The translations under genes were made by a program, and so were the position numbers. From assembly GCF_964340395.1 (NCBI RefSeq), contig NC_135555.1:13209246-13273245 (forward strand): DNA of 64,000 nucleotides, given 5' to 3'. The stretch comes from Glandiceps talaboti (taxonomy: Eukaryota; Hemichordata; Enteropneusta; Spengelidae). The number at the start of each line of letters is the position of its first letter. Position 1 is the first letter of the stretch. A model generated the notes under the pieces. The model was not told the DNA's origin, ran no database searches, and saw only the letters and a list, made by a program, of their open reading frames with translations. Below, in pieces: positions 51,304 to 62,900 of this stretch.

Positions 51304-52683
51304 TTACATTTCATCATTGATACTAGGATGTTGAATGGCCGCATGGTGTCCTTGCACAGTCTGTGCTTGATCTTTCACAATTTTTGAGGAAGTTGTGTTT
51401 TGTTGCAACTTATGTCCTGTGTTTTTATTGAGGACTGTTTCTTTTTGTCCCTCTTGTATTATATCTTTCTTGACATCATTGTCAGACAGGTCTGTCGCTT
51501 TACCCTGTGGTGCATCCTTGTTGTTATTATCATCATCAAGTATGCTCCTGGGAGCTTCAGGAGGCCAGTTATCTTGAGGACTCTTTGTAAAGCTGTACGG
51601 ATCACCACCAATCACCATGGTATCTGTCACTGGCTGTTCGGGATTTTCCTTCAGTGTACGCGTAACGACACCCGATGGTTCGTAGGCTGGTGGTTGTGTA
51701 GATGAACTTCTGAAGGGATTGTAACTTGGCATGACAAGCAAAGCAAATGAAAGTAGCAGTACCATAACACATGTAGAGGTCTGTGTTGTCTTGGTGCTTG
51801 TTTTAGTGATTAAAGTATGCAGTGTCTTTAGCTGTTCTAACAGCGATACATTCTGTTTTTCAAGTCTCTCAACTTTACGTTGCAACTCTAGATTATGCTT
51901 CGTACAAGCTGTAACTCTGTGTTCAAGTCCGTCAACGTACTCTTTTTTCCGTTTCCTGCTTTCCTGAGCAGACTGCTTGTTGCGAATTTTCCTCCTCACT
52001 GCTTTCAATGTTCTTTCTTCATCTTTTGTCAATGGCATGTCAGTGGGTAGGGTAACGCTCATTTCCTCCAATAATTTTTTCTCCTCGGGCGACAAAATTA
52101 GTTCCGGGTATTTTTTCGATAGATCTAGATCTGTAGCTTGAGCCGATGACACGATTTTTACATCTCGGATTGTGAATGGTAGGCTTCCTTTTTTACCCTC
52201 TGACACAGATAATCGAAAATCGTCGGTCCAATCTGCGAAGTTGACATCTTCATCGTCATGTAGACCATGCGTCGAGGAGACCATGTTGTCGTTCTCGCTT
52301 TCTGTTACCAGTATCGTCATGGTGTCGAGTCCGTTCATGTGTTCCATGTCCAGTGCGTTGTCGTCATCAAATGGTCCTGGGTTGTCGTCTGATATACCAC
52401 TATCGCTGTTCAATGGCGAAGTGGCGTATTGTGGACTCGGTAGGCTTGTTGTTATGTCTACTGTGTCATCGTCTGGCACATGAAGCAGTGACGAAAACAA
52501 ATCGACGTCCTCAACGTCAACATGTTTCATTCCTCCACCACCATTTTCGATTTCATCGCCAAGCACTGTAGTTGGGGACGTGGAAGTACTACCAATAAAG
52601 GCGTCGTCGATAATAATACCATCTCTGTCAAAGAGTAAATCCAACACCGAAGACGCCGAACTTGGCCGTTGCTCCGTCTCCAT
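51304..52683 (-). CDS. CREB3L: CREB3-family membrane-bound bZIP transcription factor (CREB3L3/CREB3L4-like), intronless
   Basis: One uninterrupted ORF encodes 459 residues. The start is the first in-frame ATG (52681-52683); the open frame upstream begins only with non-ATG codons. The acidic N-terminal half (1-165), with the SDSGISDD patch near residue 93, is a likely activation domain. The segment DMPLTKDEERTLK (215-227) leads into the basic region (about 228-250, core NKQSAQESRKRKKEY) and a leucine zipper (253-288). A single transmembrane helix (303-320, VMVLLLSFALLVMPS) follows. The TRTLK motif (341-345) sits where CREB3L3 has its site-1-protease site, and NTT (429-431) is a possible luminal N-glycosylation site. 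Family knowledge: these factors sit in the ER membrane and are cut in the Golgi to release the bZIP half. Length matches human CREB3L3. No intron interrupts the ORF, unlike its multi-exon neighbours. A minus-strand AATAAA lies at 51128-51133. Family assignment is very secure; paralogue identity is less so. Confidence 0.96.
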   Translation of the reverse strand: METEQRPSSASSVLDLLFDRDGIIIDDAFIGSTSTSPTTVLGDEIENGGGGMKHVDVEDVDLFSSLLHVPDDDTVDITTSLPSPQYATSPLNSDSGISDDNPGPFDDDNALDMEHMNGLDTMTILVTESENDNMVSSTHGLHDDEDVNFADWTDDFRLSVSEGKKGSLPFTIRDVKIVSSAQATDLDLSKKYPELILSPEEKKLLEEMSVTLPTDMPLTKDEERTLKAVRRKIRNKQSAQESRKRKKEYVDGLEHRVTACTKHNLELQRKVERLEKQNVSLLEQLKTLHTLITKTSTKTTQTSTCVMVLLLSFALLVMPSYNPFRSSSTQPPAYEPSGVVTRTLKENPEQPVTDTMVIGGDPYSFTKSPQDNWPPEAPRSILDDDNNNKDAPQGKATDLSDNDVKKDIIQEGQKETVLNKNTGHKLQQNTTSSKIVKDQAQTVQGHHAAIQHPSINDEM

Positions 52684-53060
52684 GTTGTCTAACACATGTG
52701 TTTCTTCCAAGAAGTCCAGTTCAATATTCAGTGTCAACACGACACGGAAATGTGAAAAAAAATTCACAAAACAAACGCCCCACAAACAGATCTTATTCAC
52801 GTCGAACAATTCCCACCGACAGTTGGAGATAAGTCTAAGTTAAGTCACGATACCTTGAAGGAGACGAAGATTACTTCAGTACCCTGTAATGTTGCTATTT
52901 TGGGAATTTTATCTTGTGACTCAGGTGTAGACAACGCAGCGAAGATGACGTGGCCAACAACCGGAAATTCCCGAAGGTGATGTCATCGTACCGAATTTTA
53001 CCGAAGGTAGTGACCTCTAGTGGCGACTGATGGAGAGCCTTCGAATTTGCAATACGTGTC
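52684..53060 (-). promoter_or_regulatory. Presumed 5' UTR and promoter of the CREB3-like gene
   Basis: GC and CpG content are visibly higher than in surrounding DNA. The region holds the UPRE-like and CRE-like sites, plus GCCACTAGAGGTCA (minus strand, 53011-53024), close to a CTCF-type core. No clear TATA box. The open frame continues above the chosen ATG only through non-ATG codons. Confidence 0.45.
52946..52953 (+). promoter_or_regulatory. UPRE-like site TGACGTGG upstream of the CREB3-like gene
   Basis: TGACGTGG matches the unfolded-protein-response element bound by ATF6/XBP1/CREB3-class bZIPs. It lies 263 bp upstream of the start codon. A CRE-like TGATGTCA follows at 52978-52985. Function is inferred from motif and position only. 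Confidence 0.4.
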
Positions 53061-53990
53061 TGTACAAGAATCGGGAAGTGATACATATAAAAAGGCAAAA
53101 CAAATCCATATATCCCCATTTCTTTCTTTCTGTTTATTAAAAATATTTATTGATTCATCCATTCAATTGCTACTGTGGCACATAATACGTTTTTTTTATT
53201 TGCAAGTTTGGTATGCAATTTGCTATTTGTTGTGTTGTTATATCATCACCAATACTAGTAAATATATTGATGTCATATTTATTCACATGACATGATGACT
53301 CATACTTCATTTTTCATGTCCTTTACCACAGTGTCCTCAATAGGTTCTCTTCAAATACACACAATGAGAAAAAGAGAAATGCAAAGTACCAAAAGTCAAA
53401 ATGCACCCATTCCACATTTCAAAAAATCGAAAAATGAAAAAGTCAGTTAGGATAGAGGAAATAGTGTTGTAGCATTTAGTCCTACATGTCTACAGGTAGG
53501 CTAACAGGTTTATGGTATCTTTCTAAAATTTGAACTAATGTATCAAAGTTCAATTACTAGTAATTAGGGTGGGAGCTCACTTAAGATTTATTTGGCAATG
53601 CCAGTATGTCGTGTCAGGTAGGGTTTGGTAAAAAGTCAAAGTCTGTCAGGCTAAAACAAAATTTTATTTTAAAAAGTTTTCATAATTTAAGTTTCAACGT
53701 AGACTATAGGACTTGTCAACTTTCTTATCAAACCTAATTTTACATATTCACAAGTCCATGTCTCCTAATTGGCTTGCCATTGTGGTTGGACTGATATGCC
53801 TGCAGTTTTCATAACAAAATAATCTGTGCCAGACACCCGTGACTATGGGCTAATTGGGACATAGCATCTGATTGGCTCAGTTTCACTATAATGTCTAACT
53901 GTACATGTTGTTCTTCACCATGGCAACTCTAGTGTTGCCTGGTATGCACTGTGCATTTAATGTGTACATGTTGGTGAAAATAAAGGAACA
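53061..53990. other. No gene seen
   Basis: AT-rich DNA between the CREB3-like promoter and a pentanucleotide repeat; no coding signal. Confidence 0.5.
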
Positions 53991-53991
53991 T

Positions 53992-54109
53992 ACAACACAA
54001 CACAACACAACGCAACGCAACGCAACGCAACACAACACAACACAACACAACACAACACAACACATCACAACACATCACAACACAACACAACACAACACAA
54101 CACAACACA
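53992..54109. repeat. (CACAA)n pentanucleotide microsatellite
   Basis: About 23 units, with blocks of CGCAA and CATCACAA variants. ORFs on both strands here are repeat artefacts. Confidence 0.95.
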
Positions 54110-55227
54110 GTAATAAACCAAGACACCTGAAAGCTAACCTAAAGTGTTGCTTGAACAAATCATTTTATTTGCACAGATGATACACACAATACATGCTTGT
54201 GTCATGATAATCCAATGTAAAGTTTACGACGGTAAATGCTTTAAAAGAAAGTATTTGTTCATAACATAAAATATCATTGTTCTATCTGTTCAGCAAAGAA
54301 AATGATGTCTTGTTTTTGTCTGTAGTGACAGTAACCTTATCAGACGTAAAACTTACATTTTTGTAATATTAAAAAAAAATAATTCTGTGTTTCCAATAAC
54401 ATGGCCTCAGAAAATATAGTATGTAGGTTGGATTTTATTTTATTTTCTTATATTTACCTTTATGTTTGTTTTCATTTTTGAAAATTATTGCTGTGACCCA
54501 AAAAACAAACAAAATAATGGTCAGAATCTGTAGCCATACGAATTCTTATATAAACTAATGATATGTAGGTGACGTCACATTAGTTATGATATCACCCAGT
54601 TGTCTTTGTTCAGTGCAGTGTTGGTATTTTATGCCAGATGTGTGTATTTTGTGGTATATTCTTTGGTATATTCTTTGTGTTGTTAGTGAAGGTGTTCTGT
54701 ACAGAGTAAGGTGATGATATTGTCATAGAACTAAGTTGAATTAGAATACGTAATGATGTAAGTTTTATTTCAAGAAAACCCCTTCTGTGATAATTTGTTG
54801 AAATATGTAGACTTCACTGGGGATAGAAAACAGACCTACATGAAGGTCAAAAAGAGAAAGAATTTCCTAACTTTTTGTTTTATAAAATATTTTAAAAATG
54901 TTTAGGGTCGGCGGGTTAAACTATGGTCGGTTGGGTTATCGGAAAGACATAGTTAAAATTGTATATGCTTAGGTTACTCTGTATGTTGCATTTCAACAAA
55001 CTTGTGTACATGCTTGTTTTAGAAGCTCTGTATTATCATTATCTGTCCACCATCATCATTACCTTTAGACAATGTGTCGTTGGAATTTTCCTTTCAGTGA
55101 TCTATACTACACATTTTTCTTTTGTCATCAGTTTCATCTATGTTGTTTTTCCTATAAATCCACATTAGATTGGTAATATCCTTTTCTCTCCTTTCTACTC
55201 TTCTTGATCTCTTATTGTTCTGCACCA
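54110..55227. other. No gene seen
   Basis: AT-rich gap. Minus-strand AATAAA (54434-54443) is the nearest candidate poly(A) signal I found for the zinc-finger gene, 1.4 kb past its stop, so weak. Confidence 0.4.
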
Positions 55228-55234
55228 TCAAGTT

Positions 55235-55330
55235 AGTCTGTAAGGTATGCCATGATGGTGCGCCCTCACACATCGGTCAACCACTCTTACCAGTGAGGGC
55301 AGAGTGACATGACATATCTTACAGTCTATG
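55235..55330. mobile_element. MITE family copy 4
   Basis: Begins AGTCTGTAAGGTATGCCATG and ends CATGACATATCTTACAGTCT plus ATG, with inner GCGCCCTCAC ... GTGAGGGC. It is flanked by the 7-bp direct repeat TCAAGTT (55228-55234, 55331-55337), the cleanest copy of the family. Confidence 0.85.
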
Positions 55331-55369
55331 TCAAGTTGTGGTAAATCTGTACTATTGTCATGATCACTC

Positions 55370-55940
55370 ATCTATCCTTCTCTGTACCACAGACAAGGCA
55401 GAAATTGTCTGTGTCTGTATTGTCCTTTGCGTTTCCTTCATGTTTCCTACATCAGTGAAATATCCTAATATATCAAAAGTCTGTATTTTCTTGATCTGTC
55501 ATCCTTCGTATTGTCACTGATTTGAGGCAGATTGGAGTTGTCCCACACACTGCACTAGATATGCACGGTATATCTTGTTCTCTGTATTGTTCGTGTTTCC
55601 TACATCTGTTATATCTGTCAAAAGTCTGTATATTCTTGATGTCATTCTATAATCATGGATTTATGTTAGCTCTGGATTGTCCCTCACTGCACTAGATCTG
55701 TACATCATTTTTTGTTATCTGTATTGGCTTACCTGCAATATTCTTATCTGTCAAAAGTCTGTATTTTTCTTTCATTTCTACCTAGTTTTCATCTGTGGTA
55801 AATCTGCACTGTCCTCCACTGCATTAGATCTGTCCTTCACCTGTACTGCCTTCATCTGTACTGTCTGCCGTTTGTGCTGGATTGTCTTTGAGTTGTGTTG
55901 AATCTATATCGTCTTCTGTCTGTACAATACCTGTACTGTC
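55370..55940. repeat. ~135-bp tandem repeat spanning the 3' UTR and C-terminal codons of the zinc-finger gene
   Basis: (T/C)TGTCAAAAGTCTGTAT(T/A)TT blocks lie near 55475, 55615 and 55748. CACTGCA(C/T)TAGAT(C/A)TG blocks lie near 55546, 55684 and 55815. The last block contains the stop codon. Confidence 0.75.
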
Positions 55941-58900
55941 TGTCACCTGTGCTAATGTTGCATTGTGCGTCATCTCTTGTTCTAAATCTGCACTACACAT
56001 ACTCTCTTCACTGTCTCTGTGTTGCAAATCATCCACAGTGTTTTTAATTTGTGAAACGTTCATACTGGATTCCACCTCATTGTTCTTGACTTTGTCTTCA
56101 CTTGTCTGTGAGATGTTTGGATTGAGTTGTTTGCTTGTTTCTGATTTCCTATGTTGTTTTGATTTTGAATGTCTTTGCCTTCTGTCAGACTCTTTCCTTA
56201 TGGTTCTTTTCTTTTGTAAATCTGGTAAAACTATTTTGGTGATATCTGAATCATACAGATACTGTAGAGACTTGACAACAGTTTCAGTGAATACCTTCTT
56301 TATTACATGAGATGGTAGTACCCGCTCTATATGTCTTTTGTATGCCTACAATGACAACAAACAAAAAATTTATGCCAATGCTTTACATTGTTAATAGGAT
56401 CAAGATAAGGAGAATTGAGAGATGAATGAGGAAATGTGATAACTTTCAATCTTTTAAAGTGGCCACATGGATGAGGATGGGTATTTATTTATTTTTTTTT
56501 TTATTTATGAAACTATTTTATTGTGGTGTCCTACTTGAAAAATCAATATTTAACAACATTGTCTAAGTCTGTATTTGTCATTTAATACATTGCAAAAAGC
56601 AAAAAATGTCTAAAAATGTTTGTTCTTGTACATACAATAACAAACATTTGACACAGTTATTATGGTATACAATTCATTGAACTACAAACAAGGACTTGAC
56701 ATATGTTGTGTGACATTGATTTTTCAAGTAGGAAGCCATGATAAAATTGTTTTAATAATTAAAAATACCCAAAAATACCCAATCCACTTTAAAAGCCAAA
56801 AATTGGTTTAGTAGACCTATAATTGACTGACAAAAAGCATGTTACCTCTGGCGAGACCATTTAATTACCCAAAAAGATTTAATTATACTTGTGCCTTTGA
56901 CAGATTGTCATACCTTACTTTGAAATGATAATTGTGTTCATCAAGTTTTTCCAGAACTTTTACCGATTCAATGAGATAATACTGAACATTATTCCCTCTC
57001 ACAAAGTTGGACACATAACATTGTCCCCAGAAGACAACCCTCTACAGTGGAGCAAAGTCAAAACACTGTGCATCCATTAATTATTCAATTTTCAAATTCA
57101 AATCTTCCAATGCAGAATGGGAATGAAAAGGAATCTTATCCTAAAAGCAATTCTCTCCTCTATTATTTTAAGACTTGTTTTATATTACATACCTCCTCTG
57201 AGTTACATTTTATTTCACACAGGAAACACATCCAGTCTTTCTTCCCCTTTGTATTGATCTTAAGCATGTCTTGATAATCCTGTTGAACAGATCAATATCA
57301 CTGTGAGTGACAGAGCTGTGTACTAGATAACATGTTATTTCAAATCAAATGCATGAATTAGCCTATAGTAATGAAGTCTATGCACTGACACAGTCTGTTA
57401 TGTCATAGGACTACTTTTGTGACTGGACATACTTACTATGAGCAAACACAAGGTGATAGACTTGACACGTTGTAGCAAAAGATCAACAATCTTTGTGTCA
57501 TACAGTCTTTCCCATACCAGTATGTTGGTATTTTCTTTCTTTTTCCTACTACTGACCAGTATGGCTTATATTTTGCTAAAAAGTTTGGTGTATGAAATTG
57601 ATTTACTAGCTTCTGATTGACTGATGAGCCAAATTTGTACATGTCAGTCACACTGGTTACGCCTACCTTGGGTACAAGTACAGGTATTACACTTTGATTA
57701 AACACAACAGAGTCCTATTAAAACCATGGAAAAGAAAGATGATACCAGTGACTGAACGATAACAAGTGAAAGCAGTACTCAAGAACATTGGTTATATGAA
57801 GCTAGATTTTCAAGTACCGTTCCCCTGACAAATAATTATGTAGTTTAGAATCACATTACCTCCAATAAATGTCGAAGTCGCTTGACATTCTTCTCTTTAA
57901 TGGCTGACTTCACTTTGATGACAATTTTATGCATCAAATTTATAAGTATATGTCTCTCACTACTAAGATGTCTAAGCTTGAAGTCCTGTAACAAACGCCA
58001 AGACAGTTACTCTTTCAAAGTTGTGTATTCAATGAGTCTGACAACTAAGTCTTCATGCACCTGTATACTGAAGTGTTGTATACATTTGACAAAGAAGTCT
58101 TTGAACATCTGTCTTTGAGTTTAATAGTTATATATTGCAACTATAACATGACAGCAATGGGCTTGATATACCTACCTTGGGAGGTTAACTATGTTACACA
58201 CGTGACAATATAGCTATGTTACACACATGACAACAATAGTCTTTACATGCCTGTCTTCTGAGGTTAGTTGTGTTACACATATGACAACACAATAGTCTTT
58301 ACATGCCTGTCTTAATTCTGAGGGTATCTGTGTTACACATGATAATATAGCTGTGTTACACATGACAACAATACTCTTTGCATTCCTCTTTTTTGAGGTT
58401 AGCTGTGCTACACATGACAACAACAGTCTTTACATGCCTGTCTTAATTCTGAGGCTTGCTGTGTTACACATGATAACATAGCTGTGTTACATGTCACAAC
58501 AATACTCTTTACATACCTGTCATCTGAGGTTAGCTGTGTTACACATAACAAGTCTTTTTTACATACCTGTCTTCTGAGGCTACCTATGTTGCAAATGTGG
58601 CAACGATGGTCCTTCCTTGATATACCAATTTTGTTCTCTTCCGCAAGATTCTATTGAAATCCAAAAACACAAAATGAAATAAAATTAATCTATTTGTAAT
58701 ACATATAGTTACTTATTACAAAAAATCTCAAACCTGAGCAATTTTCCATTATTTACCTTCACCAAAAGCACTTCCATAAAAGAAATGTTACTGTCACAGT
58801 GCGTTTTACATATTTAAGGGAAACATCACTTCAAAAAAGGAATATATTTTTATTAACTGTTGGTTCTCTCGAGTCATTATCTGATTTCATATCACATAAA

Positions 58901-59935
58901 TTTCATGCAATTGCTAAAAAACATCAGATTGAAACTTGCTTCACACTCATTGTCTTAATTTTAGTCCAGGATTGCCTCATGGGAGTTTAGCAGACTTGCA
59001 TACAAGATGAATAATACTTATTCATGACTACCTATCTGAAGGTAATAAGCACTTAGGAGTCATGAATATTAATTGTTCATCTAATAATTACATATGCATG
59101 TGTGATGACTCCCTTGAGGCAACACTGGATTACTACTAAGGTAATTGCAGAGCAATGGATGTGAAACAAGTTTTACTTTGTACATGTATTGATGTGATGT
59201 AGAATGGTGAAATATCTCACCAGAAGACAAAGTTCAAAAACTGCTTTTATTTCCTAGAGTGGTGTTCTTATCCAGACTCTAGTAGAAGTACCTAGAATTC
59301 CAGATGACATCAACAACTAAATCAAGTTCACACACAATAGCAATCCACTAACTGTGTAAACTTTCTACCAAAACAAAATATCAGTATCATCTGGCAAAGA
59401 ACTAGTGGGTTGACAACTTTGAAAACTGACAGACTTCCCTCAGTTTGACAGAATTATTATTTCCAGACACTATGTTAAGGCACTCTCATTTCCCTATTTT
59501 GACAAGCAGATATCTATATCACTATATAATAGTTTTTGGCCATCATGACTCAGAATGAGATATATTCCTATAGCATTTCCCAAACTCTTCTTGCAGAAGT
59601 TGGGCATATAAACAACTAAATACAGATCATACTGTTACTACATTGTATTATATACTAGTATATACATAAAAGATACATAACAAGGTCTGTTGATGCCAAG
59701 TTGTATTTCTAGTGCATTTGGTGTTCCCCTATCTCTTACTATGTGGTGACTCATAAGAAATGCCAGTTTTTATCATTTTGACTCACAACAAAATTTGGCT
59801 ATCATTGAAGGGCATACTGCCTACCATAGACCCTCCACCAGCTGGTGATGGGTTTATTACCCTACTAACACCATGGCTCCTTTTGTAGTGCTGAATTGAT
59901 GATATTCATTATACAACTGTATCCCCATCTCTCAT

Positions 59936-59994
<59 letters not shown>

Positions 59995-62900
59995 TTTTAT
60001 TCAGTGTACTAGTAAATAGATACACAAAACAAAAGGCAATGGTACCGCTCACACTTGCACCAGCATTCACATTCAAACACAGTCACATTGATCAGTAGTC
60101 AGGGGCACTGCAGCTAATATAGTGTACTCACAGCTCTCTTGTATGCATCCTCCACCTTACTTGGGACAGCAAAGTCTTCAATAATCCGACTCATTCTTAG
60201 GATGATATCAAATGTCTCCCGTGTTTCCAAGTGTTTTACCTGCTGAGCATGCAACTGTTCCTGTAAGAAGTAATTTACAAATTAAATATGCCCAGTTCAG
60301 ATATGGATTAAAAGTTAGGTGTAAAATAAACAGTTGTTTGACAGAGAAAAGTTTGGTTCAGTACAAAAGAATACTCCTATGTAATCCTTATGGCTCTACT
60401 TATAAGATAACACTAATGTTAGAACCTGGAATTACTTTGAATCATTATGATGTTCCATTGAGATATCAATACAGCTACACTGATATAGGCTTGGTGTTTC
60501 ACTCATGCAACATGACATTTTTTACACACTCTCAGACAACTTCTAATGGAAAAGAAACAATTACATAGGTGGCAAGCACAGTGGGGATGTAGAAGTAGTC
60601 AAGTTTAAATGTTGATTATCAGTTAGAAAATAAACAATTGAAGCCATTAAAATCATCAAGTCCATGTGTAATGTTTTCATTAGAAGCCTGTTTTTACTGC
60701 ACTGTGAAAGAATAGCAGTGCTTATCAGAGTTCAAAGTGATTGGGTAAAGGATCCTGCTGTGTTTATTGTGTTTCTGTTATATATTGTTAGTCAAGAGTT
60801 GAAATATGTCTATCTTTGTGTCAAAAACATAATGTCCCATGAATGTAACACCAAGCCTACATCGTTTTAGCTGTACTGTCCCATGAATGAAATACCAAGC
60901 CTACATCGTTTTAGCTGTAATGTCACATGAATGAAACACCAAGCCTACATCGTTTTAGCTGTAAGTTGTAGAAAATACTTACACATGTGTTTGGTGGTAG
61001 TATGTTACAGCAAATTAGACAGCAGTTGACATGGAAGACTTGTTTTAACCTTTCAGGTAAAGATAACATGGGTAGTAACTAGAAATGAACATAAAATATA
61101 GCAATGTTAGTAAAGATTTTTGTCAAGCCAGGCAACAGTTTGTCTCAGGTTTCATGATTTTGGTTATATATAGAGTAGACTTACCATATCTTCTGTGATT
61201 GGTCGTATGTCATCCATCTTAGTTTTCATAGACTTGGCTCCAACACCTGCGTCTGACTCCACTACTTTGGCACCATGTTTGGCAGCATGTCCTGCATCAC
61301 ATTTTTTGTCAATATTTCTTGATTCAGTGGATTTCTCTGTATAGCTGTGTGATGCTTTGGGGTATAATTCTTTCAAAATGTCTTTTTGTTGATGATGATG
61401 TTTACCACCAAGGTGGTAACAGAGTTCCTACCATGAAAACAAATATCACATAATTAATAGTAATAATAAAGTAGACTTATAGAGCGCCTAATCTCTGCAA
61501 GCACGGCTTGAAATATACAGAATTATAAACATCATTGAAATATACAGAATTATATTCTTAAATACGTTCATCAGGTCGGTAAAACATGAATAATACATTT
61601 TTGTACCATGACCAATGGTTCTTATTACCTATGAGTAATGTTTTGCCTGTTCAGGTTGACAGGCTTTGTCAAACTATCTGCACACTTGGATATTTGTACT
61701 CATGCTTGCGGTGATTTCTGCTGACCTTTCATTCACATGACAGTAGAGCCACAGAGAACACCCCAAGCACTCATGCAAATACCTTTAAGTATATGACACT
61801 GGTACTTGCACATAATGGGATTCCGTCATGGTATCTTACCTTATAATTAGAGTATCTCTTTTCACATATTGCACAAAACCATCTATTTCCTTTCTGCTTA
61901 AAGGCCGGATACTTCAGTCTGTCTTTCAAGGTAGTCTGTCAAGTACAAAAAACATATTATATCAATAACAGTTGATATATATATTTATAATGCATATTAA
62001 TTAAGCAATAAAATGAGGATATTTGTCTTATACCCCTGTCAATGCAGCTGCATAAAATGGGCACCTGATAGGATAGAGACGGTTAGATTAACTGTGCGTT
62101 CTGGAGTTTTGTGTATTGTTATGTGTCTAATATATATTTCATATTTTACTTTAATCTGCATATTCTTTTAGTATTAATGTAGGAAACCACATCACAGCAT
62201 CACTTCTCTAACAGAGATACATCATCATATAGTTTCCTTGTCTACTGTATCTTGTAAAAGAATAATTACACAGTGATGTGGGAAAAGCTAAATCAGCATG
62301 CAATGTCTAAAGATGTTATCCCAAACTGTGTGTAGGTACAATTCCTACTAAAACCTACCGGTAACTCTTCCAACTCTACAATGTTATAGTCTCTAATGAA
62401 ATCCATGACAGCATTGTGTCTTTGTCCGGTGATATGATTTGTGAAATCCTGGGAAGAAAAAAACAAACAAATACTGAACACAATACAAGGGTAAACTACA
62501 GTAATATTTAGTCAAGTAAATTTCTTAAAGAAATGGGCAGGTAACCTAAAGTCAACCTGACCACATAATACTCAGTTCTGCCAACACTGAGGCATGGGTG
62601 TATGGGTACAATGACTGATGCTAGATAATGCTATGGCTACACTAAATCTTCACTACACCTTGAACCAAAATCTATCATTATCTCATATGCAATTTTTTAA
62701 TATAGCTTCATCTAAATGCATCCAAAAATTTTTTAGGAATCAATCTATAACCAGCAATAAATACATAACACCCCCCCCCCCAACCCCCCATCCAACCTCA
62801 CTAACGGATGCAATCACAAATAATTCAACACCGAGTTCAAGTCTTTAGTTTCATAGAAAAGGTTGCTTGTAAGTGAAATTAGATGGAAATCTGAGCTATT

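Noticed and set aside
51400-52571. Several 60-103 codon + strand ORFs
   Set aside because: Antisense shadows of the CREB3-like coding region.
52684-52809. Longer N-terminus for the CREB3-like protein
   Set aside because: The upstream open frame has no ATG and lacks family similarity; the ATG at 52683 gives the usual family length.
53905-54180. 91-codon Thr/Gln/His-rich ORF and its antisense Cys/Val ORF
   Set aside because: Translation of the (CACAA)n microsatellite.
55882-56310. 142-codon + strand ORF
   Set aside because: Antisense shadow of the last exon of the zinc-finger gene, which has splice and domain support.
59936-59994. (TTAG)n as telomere-like sequence
   Set aside because: Animal telomere repeats are TTAGGG or TTAGG. 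A pure TTAG intronic run is an ordinary microsatellite.
60212-60568. 118-codon + strand ORF
   Set aside because: Starts opposite a supported zinc-finger exon and runs into its intron with no domain signal.
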